Origin: Cordylochernes scorpioides
Lineage: Eukaryota > Arthropoda > Arachnida > Pseudoscorpiones > Chernetidae
DNA length: 64,000 nucleotides
NCBI GenBank assembly: GCA_030710605.1
Contig: CP092865.1
Location: 143,515,081-143,579,080, forward strand
Reading direction: 5' to 3'
The translations under genes and the position numbers were made by a program. Position 1 is the first letter of the stretch. The number at the start of each line of letters is the position of its first letter. Shown here piece by piece: positions 55,767 to 64,000 of the stretch. The notes beneath the pieces were generated by a model. It was given only the letters and a program-made list of their open reading frames with translations. It did no database searches and was not told where the DNA came from.

Positions 55767-57007
55767 TACTATAATATTTTAAAATTTGAAGATTCATGAT
55801 TTTAGAATTTTTTTGTTTTTTTTTCCTGTGTACATTCATCACTTCACCCTAGCACCCAGGGTAGATTTGAGTGATTAATTAATGTTTGAGTATAGATAGA
55901 TATACTATTTTTTGGAGGAATCATTTTCTTGATATGTAATTTTTTTAAAAAAATTTATCAAGTTTTCTCACCTGGTCACTCGGTGTTGGAAATTAACTTT
56001 CCATTTTTTTTTTTGTAAAATTAATTTTTTGGCAGGGAGGATTGTTATGACACCTCGTGACCATATCATGCCAAAATAACCCAGAACCCTACCTAACCTA
56101 ACCATATCCCACCTTTGTCCATCTAAGCTACCAACCTCTGGTGATTGCGAGGTGTTGAGATGGAGCCTGAAGCCACCTTTAGCCTAGGCAGCACCGAGCC
56201 AGAGACTGAGATCCCCTTCCTGTGGTCGAGCCACCTGACCTGTGGTGGATGACCTGGCCCTACCAAGCTAGTCTGAGATGGACTCAGACACCCCTTCCTG
56301 GTGATCGAGCCACATGTCAGATGGTGGCCGACTTGACCTCAAGCCAGAATCCAAGATGGACTCAGACGCCCCTTCCCTGTAGTCAAGTCACTCACCTATA
56401 GTGCTTGACTTGACTCCACCAGTATCAAGCCAGACTCCAGCATGCCTATGGGCAAGCCACAAGCCCATGGTGGGTGTTATACTCACCATCTTCATGTAGA
56501 ACATCAGCTCCACCACGAGCCCTGAACCTTTCCCAAGATGCCCGGATCCAATAATATTAATTATATTTTTAAAATTATTTTTTTCAATTCAATATTTTCG
56601 TATTTTTATTATTTTTTTTGTGAATTTTTCTTTAAAATAATTATTTATGTTTAATTTATTTTGATTATTTTTTAAAGATACCTTTTTTATTTTTATTTTC
56701 ACAGAATTGGGGGGGGGGGGTGTCCAGCAACACCGGGGCTGGGATATTTACATTTTTTTTAGTGAGAGTTTAATTTCTTCCTGAGAAGCTGAGAACTGGG
56801 AGTTGCTGAGGGCTCAGGCCGCTGGCTGCGGCCTTAGCCGCCCCTTTTCAAATCCTAGATTTAGGTGGCTGTATCCCGAGGTAGGTGGGGATAATCTGGG
56901 AACTTTGGCATGATAGGCCTTTTTTTTCCTTAAGTTTATATATACCTTTAACTCCTCCCTTTTAACCTTATATATAGTCATTTTTTTAATCCTTTTATTT
57001 TATATAT
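55767..57007. other. intergenic DNA with a GC-richer island
   Basis: Mostly AT-rich. 56040-56540 is GC-richer and holds a short minisatellite (listed separately). A G10-type run is present near 56710. Confidence 0.45.
56196..56430 (+). repeat. minisatellite, about three units of 78-85 bp
   Basis: Each unit has agatggactcagac-cccttcc, a ggtcgagccac-type word and a gtggtgg-tgac-tgac-type word, ending in an aagccagaatc-like word. Units diverge by roughly a quarter. No frame stays open across it. Confidence 0.6.
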
Positions 57008-57564
57008 TACTATGCGAATGACCCGGCTTCGCCCGAGAAATCCCTTGGGTGCAATTTCCTTCATACTAAAAGTATATCAATAATAAATATTAGAAGTGCC
57101 ATAGAATAGCAATACAGAAGTAACACATAAACTACAGGAAAAAAGTGTGTGATGGCAAAAATTGTATTATATTAGTGTTTAGGTATTTGATTTGATTAAT
57201 ATATTTGATATAATAATATATATTTATATTATATATAATATAAATAATTTTTAAAATTGTTTTAAAAAATGCATCGGCCGGGAATCGAACCCGGGCCGCC
57301 CGCGTGGCAGGCGAGCATTCTACCACTGAACCACCGATGCTCTAAAAAAATGGCCATATTTAGGTATTCATTCCATTCCGGATTAGTCCGCGTAAAAAAA
57401 GTTCTTCAAATGAAAAAAGAAATAGCCAAAAATACTAATCAAAATGCAGCCGAAAATTTTCCTCAGGTTTATAAAAAGCGACATGCAAAATTTGGTACCA
57501 ATTGGTTCAGTAGTTTTTGAGTTTATCACGAAACAGACAGACAGAAATTTATATATATAGAGAT
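57008..57564 (+). repeat. dispersed repeat, copy 5, containing a tRNA gene
   Basis: Left end actatgcgaatgacccggct and right end gaaacagacagacagaaatt plus the tatatatatagagat tail mark it as a member of the family. The interior around 57200-57360 is not shared with the other copies and holds the tRNA-Gly gene, so the tRNA lies between the two ends. Confidence 0.6.
57270..57340 (-). tRNA. tRNA-Gly (GCC)
   Basis: A 71-nt cloverleaf on the minus strand: acceptor stem GCATCGG/CCGATGC with discriminator A (57270), D arm with GGTTCAGTGGTA, anticodon loop CTGCCAC (57304-57310) with GCC at 57306-57308, and a T arm with GGTTCGATTCC. The A and B boxes of the internal Pol III promoter are intact. TTTTTT follows directly, a Pol III terminator. 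No intron. All stems pair, so it should be functional. It decodes GGC and GGU codons. CCA is not encoded, as expected in eukaryotes. Confidence 0.96.
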
Positions 57565-58018
57565 ATACGCATAATATTATTTAAGTATATATTTTTTGTT
57601 TTTTTATCAAATCTATGTTGTACATTGAAAATTTATTTTAGTAGAATAAATAAAATATGTTTAGCCAAAAATGATTAGTTAATTTCCCCATTTAACATCT
57701 ATTGCTAGCCGGCACAGCTTTAGGTCTCTACATATGCCATAGATAAATAAATTTGTGGTTGCTTTTCTGCAGCCACTTGCGCCCTAATATTTGGACATGT
57801 AGAGATCTGGAAATAGTTATTTTAAAAACAAAAACAACTTGAAAGTATAAAATCTCCCGATTTTAACACGTGGTGTTTTTGGTAACAAAAAAGATAAAAA
57901 TACTTATATAAGATGTAAATATCTCCCCAATTTATTTATTGGCAGAGTTATATTCTTTTTTTACATAAATTGGTAATTTTTTACACAAATATGAAAGAAA
58001 AGGGCGCTGCTGGTAGAA

Positions 58019-58826
58019 TTGCCAAAAATACTAAAAAAAACTATCAGCTTGGAGACAAAATTAGATATTCTGCAAAGATTTGATAAGGGAGAAAAGGCCG
58101 TGGAGATAGCAAAGGCTGTTGGTTCGGCTGCAACAACTGTCAGAACTATTAGAGATCGAGATGGGGATAAAATAAGAGAGGCTGCAAAGTTTGAAACATC
58201 ACTAGATGCTAAAATGATGACGTGTACAAGGAGTGCTTTGATGATCAAAATGGAGTCCTTGCTTTCTATATCGATTTAAAATCAAGTTGCGCAAAGAAAA
58301 TACCATTAAGTAAATTTAACCTCCAAACAAATTTCTAAAACGATGTGTTTGATTGACGAAGCTATGGAGATTTTTTTAAAAAACGATCCTGACAGCGGAA
58401 GGAGTTTAAAAGTGTCCAAGGTGGTAGCTACGAATATCAATTGCTACAAGGAAATTTATCTCACGTTAAAAAAAAAAAAAAGCTGTTCAACAAACAATGG
58501 ACCAATTTTTTGTGAAAGAAAGCCGACCTACGACAACAGCCACTATGGACTCATCAGGCAGTGATTAATTTTAATTAAATTTCCATAAATTAAATGAATA
58601 TGTAGTTTATTTTGTTTAATTGAATACGTTTTTTGTATATTATTTTTGTTTGTAAAAATTTTAATTTGTTCAATTTTATTTTTAAAGGGTAGCATTTTCG
58701 TAAGCCTGGAACCTATCTTCGATCTTTAAATGGTTTTCTATAGAAAATTTATTTTCACTTTGCGTTGTTTCAATTTGCTTTGTGTTTTTTTGGAACGTAA
58801 CCCCGACGCAAAGCGAGGTTTTGGTG
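58019..58826 (+). pseudogene. Tigger-type transposase remnant, N- and C-terminal ends only
   Basis: 58019-58276 reads ISLETKLDILQRFDKGEKA and AATTVRTIRDRDGDKIRE, the N-terminal CENP-B-type helix-turn-helix of Tigger transposases. Directly after, 58343-58564 reads AMEIFLKNDPDSGRSLKVSK, and in the shifted frame MDQFFVKESRPTTTATMDS up to a stop near 58564, which is the C-terminal end. The DDE catalytic core (about 350 residues) is missing. The frame has no ATG at its start. 3' of it the element runs to CACCAAAACCTCGCTTTGCG (read on the minus strand), ending at 58826 with TA at 58827-58828. The left inverted end was not found. Confidence 0.75.
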
Positions 58827-58974
58827 TATATTAAATAATAATTCCTAAAAAAAAAATAGTGTGTGAATCTATGAACAAATATCAAAGGCTATCACTCAAA
58901 TACACCCTGGGTGCTAGAGTGTAGTGATAAAAGAAAAAAAATTATCCACAAAAAAAAATCTAAAATCACATATA

Positions 58975-59708
58975 CAGTAAAACATTCTATAGTGAACTAC
59001 AATGGGACAGAGCCTTTGGTTCACTATAGCCATGGTTTGGCTTTTTTTTTTTACTTTGCAAAATTTTTATACCATATAATTAAAAGACAACCATACACAC
59101 AAGAAGAGGCTGCCTCTTACTAGTGGATTATTTGTTTTAATCCCTTAATTAACCAATTTCTTTACATTAATATTGAATAATAATAGAAATCATTGGATAA
59201 TATGTTCTTATCATAAACATACATGTGCCTCTATGACTAATTTAAAAATCAAGACAAATCCTAAGTTTTATTGAATATATATTCAAAGATATAAAATGAT
59301 TTCAAAACATCTTTATCACATTATATAATACAATGTTTACTTGGAAAAATGGCTCTAACACCTTGTTGCTTCAAAGCACCTTCAAGCATTGTACCTTTCA
59401 AATAAAGTTGGTGTTTTATTCCCATTTCATGTTTCCACATATTATTCTAAGTCTAGATTTCATTTTTTTAAAACCTGTCATGCAAAACACTTCTGGCTTT
59501 AAAATCACCATAGTTCATGCAATAAAAATAATTTTTGTTTCATCACAGGCCTGTTTATTTGAACTTTTTTTTTTAGCCCTAACACTCGCGATCGCGGCAA
59601 AATTTGAGCTTGATTCCTCTTTGTAACAATTTTTAATGACCTTATATTTTATCTATTATAATAGAAAAGATATATACTCTTATGTTATATATTTAATCTA
59701 TTATAATA
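58975..59708 (-). mobile_element. second copy of the 1.29 kb Tigger-type family, cut by the scaffold gap
   Basis: Starts CAGTAAAACATTCTATAGTG after TA (58973-58974) and matches the reverse complement of 18519 down to about 17800, including aagaagaggctgcctctta. It then runs into the N run. The other half is not present after the gap. Short frames in it are not conserved between the two copies, so no gene is implied. Confidence 0.8.
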
Positions 59709-59808
59709 NNNNNNNNNNNNNNNNNNNNNNNNNNNNNNNNNNNNNNNNNNNNNNNNNNNNNNNNNNNNNNNNNNNNNNNNNNNNNNNNNNNNNNNNNNNN
59801 NNNNNNNN
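59709..59808. other. assembly gap, 100 N
   Basis: Exactly 100 N, a conventional unknown-size gap. The Tigger-type copy enters it from the left and the palindrome starts within six bases of its right edge. Confidence 0.98.
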
Positions 59809-59814
59809 GATCTG

Positions 59815-60870
59815 AGAGGAGGTCCTGGGGGGACCTTTGGTACTGACGGGAACCTCGGGGAGATGGTGCGTGGAGAGAAATGGTAGGTCAATATTTTTCT
59901 TTTATCTTTAGGTATGGGCCCATAAAGGGCTCGTTTATATGTCAAAAAGGCATATTCATAGTTTTAATAGGCAATAAATTTTTTTGTGGTAAACCCTACT
60001 ATATAATATATATTGTGAATAGAAATTTTCAATTTTTTTATTTCAACAGTATAATGAATAGTGTAGAAATGCTCTTTAATGGAAACTAATGTCTTGCATA
60101 CAAATTTTGTTCTTTTTGTTTTATATTACATCCAGTATCTAATTGCAATAAATTTCATATGCATTTTAAATTTATCATTTGTATTCTTTTTTTATTTTTA
60201 CCTCACACCAAATTTCTTGGTTAGTTCAATTTTTTGAGGTTTGCCCCTTTGGTACTATATCACAATAATGGAGTTGAAATTTGTTTAGATCAATATTTGA
60301 GTAATAGTGTAAATTAGTTTTTAAGTTCAATTGTTGTATCCAATGTTGAATATTAGACAATGTCCTAAACTTATTAAAAAGAAATTTTCCCTTTATAAAA
60401 TTTCACCAAGGCTACTGCTTAAACACTAATCTAAACAAGTTTCAACCTTATTATTACATAGTACCAAAATGTTTGTTTGTTTGATTGTTTTGGTGAAATA
60501 AATAAAAAAAATGCAAATATTAAATTTAAAATATATAGGAAATTTATTACGATTAAAATACTGCATGTAATAAAAATATTGGAGATAGATATTATATGCA
60601 AGGCGGGTTTCCTTTCTTATTATTAAAGACATTTCTTCAATATCCTATATTGTCGAAATAATAAAAAAAATTGAAAATTTCTATTCACTATATGTACCAT
60701 ATAGTGATCTTTACCACAAAAAAATTAATTTCTACCTATTAAGAACTATGCATATATCTTCTGACATATAAACGAGCCCATTTTTGGGCCCATACATAAA
60801 GAAATAAAAAAAACTTAACCTACCATTGTCTCTCTATACGCACCGTCAGGACCTCCCGTCTGTTCGCCTG
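59815..60870. repeat. roughly 1.05 kb imperfect palindrome (foldback-type)
   Basis: The arms, about 59815-60300 and 60410-60870, are reverse complements at roughly 80 percent by eye. Paired landmarks: gtatgggccca (59913-59922) with tgggcccatac (60785-60795), gctcgtttatatgtc with gacatataaacgagc, gaaattttcaattttttt with its complement, and ggtacta (60251-60257) with tagtacc (60459-60465). The midpoint is near 60355 with about 100 bp unpaired. No coding capacity. The left end may be partly lost in the gap. It fits a foldback DNA transposon or an inverted duplication. Confidence 0.75.
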
Positions 60871-61128
60871 TCTTCTCGTTACTAACTAAAAAAATAAGAA
60901 AGAGGTGGCGCTCTCCCAAAAAAAAATTATCATCATCTTACAGAGTAAGAAGAAAGTTCATTTAATTTCGCAGATATATTCAAAGAATAAAAAAAAGTAA
61001 AATATTATTCCTTTCCTTTTTTTTTATTAAAAGAAAATTAGAATTAATAATAAAACAATAAAATATAATAGGTTTATTCCTTAAAAATTTCTTTAGTAAA
61101 ATTTTCTTTAAAAAATTACATTTTTTTA

Positions 61129-61338
61129 AATTGTTATCAAAAAAATATACCTAATTTATCTTAATTATATATATAATTAATTTTATCCTTTTTGAATAAA
61201 ATAAAATTTAGAAATTTTCGAGCTGGTATTTTTTTATATTGCTATCAAAATATATATACCTAATTTATCTAAACCATGTATATAATTAATTTTATCCTTT
61301 TTGAATAAAATTAAATTTAGAAAATTTCGAACTGGTAA
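61129..61338 (+). repeat. tandem duplication, unit 110 bp
   Basis: Two units (about 61129-61227 and 61239-61338), each with attg-tatcaaaa, atacctaatttatct, aattaattttatccttttt, and a tttcga-ctggta end. About 90 percent alike. Confidence 0.75.
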
Positions 61339-61399
61339 TAAGACTTTGGACCCCTCTTCTTGCATATAAAGGAAGGAACAATTTATATACATTTGTACA

Positions 61400-61823
61400 T
61401 GTGCTCTTTGTACATTCTTCGTCTCGGCCTTTTTGCAGCGGGCTTTGGGATACATGCCCAGAGCTAATCCCATTTCTTCATCTCTTAATCGACCTCGTCG
61501 TTGTCCTTCTGTGGAGGGTTGGTCGGTATGGACAGGGCCAGTGTCATCTCCGACTGGGTATCTTCCCCGGCTTTGGGTCTTTAGAGCATTGGGCATCTGG
61601 CTGCTCAAGCAGGGCCGATGTCATCCTTCTACAGCAGATCTTGGTATACGCTTCCAGGGCTGTGTCTTCCCCTGCCTTGGCCTTTGAGCCACCGTCGGCC
61701 ATTACAGTGGGACTTCCATCTGGACACCAAACACTTTCGGCGAGACACTGCTTGTATATATATATGATGTAAAAGAATGTTTACATCTTTGTTGGGTCTG
61801 TTTGATGGAAATCTGACCCAACA
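61400..61823 (-). repeat. start of an LTR related to the 2-kb LTR family
   Basis: Read on the minus strand from 61823 it begins TGTTGGGTC and has the same terminal hairpin design (TGTTGGGTC...GACCCAACA) as the 10122 and 21764 LTRs. The rest of the LTR differs. The purine tract complementary to attcctcccctgcc (61824-61837) sits directly upstream. A 124-residue minus-strand frame (61234-61608) inside it is unrecognised. The LTR's far end was not found. Confidence 0.5.
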
Positions 61824-62250
61824 ATTCCTCCCCTGCCAGAGTGAAAGAATGTGTTTATTCTAATTCATATCTGTTCATACTCTTTGAGAAATATGAAATT
61901 GGGAGAAATACATTCTTTTACGATACCAGTATGCAATCACTGACACTCGGGCAAAGGAGGAACACACGGGCCATTAACCTGGAACATGTTAGCTCATCGT
62001 AATATTGAGGGAAATCTCATCCTACCATTTAGTGGGCAAAGTACAAGCCCATCTTTCACTGTTCGTACGTCAGAGGTTCTTGACCCAGGTGTGAGGTGAG
62101 TCCACATGTTCCCAGCCATAGTCCCTATGGGTGGGGGTGTGGGATGGTCTAAGCACCGATTCTATACAAACAAATTCTTAGTACCTTTTAGGTAAACATA
62201 ATTATTAAGGGCGCCAAGGAATTGTGCGTGTTAACATAGATATGTACAAT
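61824..62250 (-). mobile_element. 3' interior fragment of a third member of the large LTR family
   Basis: Matches the reverse complement of about 21340-21763, including the polypurine tract and tttgcccactaaatg. Together with the LTR start at 61823 it shows that this family has another, inverted member 38 kb away. Confidence 0.55.
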
Positions 62251-62781
62251 TCCTAAAACATATCTTAAAAATTATTTATTTAGCTATAGATAATGGGGTG
62301 CATGTGGTAATTTTATAATACAAAAGCAAAATAATGATTATATAAGGTTATAAAGGGCAAAAGAAATTAAAAGTGATATATAAGACTAAATAATAACAAC
62401 AATATGGTAAATAACGAGGGGGAAAGAGATACACCAAACAAAAAATGTATGAACATGATATATATATATGATAATTTAAACCAACAACCCTATATATTGT
62501 AATATTTATAACAGGATTGTCATGTTGTATATAGAACTAATTATAAACTATAACTAATTATATGCATAATTGACATGTCTCCTTGCATCACCAAATGTAA
62601 TGTACTGAGGATGAATAAATAAAACTATATAATAGATTAAAAACTAAGTTAAAAGCAAGATTGAGAGATTTACAAAGTAACTTCTAAAGATAGATTGGAA
62701 GCCGACAGCCAGGCGCCATTCTCGAGTAACAGAGACACGTGTGACACGTGCATGACCTAATTCTCTTGGTCGGAGGCGTAG

Positions 62782-62821
62782 TATAAAAACGCCCGCGTAG
62801 CAACAGCCAGGCAGTTCAGTT
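62782..62821 (+). promoter_or_regulatory. core promoter, copy 1: TATA box and initiator
   Basis: TATAAAA at 62782-62788. CAGTT with its A at 62813 lies 31 bases downstream, and TCAGTT, close to the arthropod initiator TCAGTY, is at 62816-62821. A start-stop ATGTAA at 62881-62886 and GTAAG at 62891-62895 follow. Confidence 0.6.
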
Positions 62822-63240
62822 CCAGTGAGTCTTCCGGTCAGCGTCACCCCTTATCGTCTCCAGGGACCAACTCATCGACCATGTAAAACAGTAAGGAATC
62901 TTCTATCTCCATCTTTGCTTTTGGCTCGACTTTTTATCTATTCAAGAAATTTTCCTTCGACAACTGTGTCGCTTCGTTTTGTGTGTGTGTCCTTACCACC
63001 CATCGCTCAACAACTACGACTGCTTCTAGCCAACATGCCACACTGCATTCATCCAACAGCATAAACTACTACTACATTACTACATTATTACAGAGAGTCG
63101 GCAGGATTCTACAACAGGCTTACCAAACCCCAACACATTATTACATATATACATAGAAGAGAAATATCGTTGATATAGAAGATATAAATGATAAACAAAA
63201 TATATATGCTGTGGTTAAAATTCTCATTCTGTATGTCTGG

Positions 63241-63279
63241 CTGAAGATGGTAACAACGCTGCTACCGAAATGTCACACG
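63241..63279 (+). other. conserved hairpin motif, copy B (CTGA...GAAATGTCACAC)
   Basis: CTGAAGA, then stem GGTA (63249-63252) with TACC (63263-63266), then GAAATGTCACAC. Compared with 21149-21186, two wobble pairs became Watson-Crick pairs while the pairing was kept. Confidence 0.5.
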
Positions 63280-63352
63280 CCACCTGATTATTAGGACTTG
63301 GTCCCGATATCATGTGTCAATAACCAATAATCCAAATTGATTGTGCCTTACA

Positions 63353-64000
63353 TATATATATATGATAATTTAAACCAATAACCCTATATTATGTAATACG
63401 TATAACAAAATTGTCATGTTGTATATAGAACTAATTATAAACTATAACTAATTATATGCATAATTGACGTGTGTCCTTGTATCCCCATATGTAATGTACT
63501 GAGGATGAATAAATAAAAATATATAATAGATTAAAAGCTGAGTTAAGAGCCAGAGAGAGATTTACAAAGTAACTTCTAAAGATAGATTGGACCCCGACAG
63601 ACTGTCGCCAGTGTCCGGTGTCCCTCGACACGTGCATGACCCAATTCTCTTTGTCAGAGCTGTCGTATAAATAAGACCGGCCTTAGCAACAGCAGTCAGT
63701 TCAGTTCCAGTGAGTTCCCCATCAGCTTGTCGCCGGTTGTCACCAACTCATCGACCATGTAAAACAGTAAGAAACCTTCTCGATCTCCATCTTTGCTTTT
63801 GGCTCAACTTTTTATCTATTCAAGGAACTTTCTTTCAACTGTGTCGCTTCGTTTTGTGTGTGTGGACATCCCCAGCTTTTCCACTCTGCCTCGACCACGA
63901 CTGCCTGTACTTTGTGAGAACTGTTAAAGGTCCTACAAGGTGCAGAGAGGCACTGGAAAACTCTCCACCCCTGACTGTTCCTCGCGGTTACTACAGGTTT
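63353..64000 (+). repeat. promoter-bearing tandem unit, copy 2 (runs off the window)
   Basis: Second unit of the tandem pair, 884 bp downstream measured at the TATA box. It continues past 64000, so its full length and the downstream gene or element are unknown. Confidence 0.65.
63666..63706 (+). promoter_or_regulatory. core promoter, copy 2: TATA box and initiator
   Basis: TATAAATA at 63666-63673; TCAGTT with its A at 63698, 32 bases downstream, and a second TCAGTT at 63701-63706. The start-stop ATGTAA (63757-63762) and GTAAG (63767-63771) are conserved from copy 1. Confidence 0.6.

Larger units (their letters stand above)
62465..63352 (+). repeat. promoter-bearing tandem unit, copy 1
   Basis: About 885 bp. 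Shared with 63353-64000 in order: atataatttaaaccaa/atgataatttaaacc, gtatatagaactaattata, tgaggatgaataaataaa, acttctaaagatagattgga, a TATA box, gcagttcagttccagtgag, cgaccatgtaaaacagtaag, and ctttttatctattcaag. Most blocks are over 85 percent alike. It contains the hairpin motif copy B near its right end. It resembles tandem LTR-like or 5' UTR units of a retroelement, or a duplicated first exon. Confidence 0.65.

Noticed and set aside
59685..59945. Minus-strand frame crossing the N run
   Set aside because: A third of its codons are N; it is open only because the gap hides stops.

Overview
The window is eukaryotic, AT-rich nuclear DNA and almost entirely made of mobile-element sequence. The retroelement types (copia elements primed by an internal fragment of initiator tRNA-Met, mag-like gypsy elements, a LINE with a YADD reverse transcriptase, many pogo/Tigger-type DNA transposons) and the TATA plus TCAGT-type start sites point to an arthropod. 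The gag type at 3.5-4.7 kb makes me lean weakly to a chelicerate. This is recognition only, with no search behind it. The only host-type genes I can support are a 19-finger C2H2 zinc-finger reading frame at the left end and one tRNA-Gly(GCC). A 100-base run of N at 59709-59808 is a scaffold gap.

Layout: 0.36-2.1 kb, zinc-finger array on the minus strand with two decayed fingers upstream. 3.3-5.2 kb, an old LTR element that kept gag but lost nearly all of pol. 5.2-10.1 kb, dispersed repeats, an inverted repeat pair, a tandem duplication and a small MITE. 10.1-23.5 kb, a very large LTR-bounded unit (LTRs of 1.7-2.0 kb, with PBS-like and PPT-like sites in the right places) whose 9.7 kb interior has no recognisable pol; it carries nested insertions including a 1.29 kb Tigger-type element. 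24.0-28.6 kb, a fossil mag-like gag cut by a decayed copia element. 28.7-33.0 kb, a young gypsy element (5-bp TSD, almost identical LTRs) with one frameshift and one stop. 33.2-34.3 kb, a truncated LINE on the minus strand. 35.2-39.8 kb, a second gypsy element on the minus strand with TSD and several breaks. 40.8-42.0 kb, a tandem duplication. 46.3-47.5 kb, an EcoRI-rich satellite. 47.6-50.3 kb, a very young copia element (TSD, one LTR difference) that lacks reverse transcriptase. 54.3-55.8 and 57.9-59.7 kb, Tigger-type elements. 57.3 kb, a tRNA-Gly inside a dispersed repeat. 59.8-60.9 kb, a roughly 1 kb imperfect palindrome beside the gap. 62.5-64 kb, two tandem copies of a promoter-bearing unit.

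The recurring theme is deletion derivatives: an intact gag-protease-integrase copia without RT, a gag-only gypsy relative, a Tigger that kept only the two ends of its transposase, and a giant LTR unit without coding capacity. The first is young enough to imply recent mobilisation by enzymes supplied in trans. The zinc-finger array is of a tandemly expanding type; a role in silencing such elements is conceivable, but nothing in the sequence shows it.
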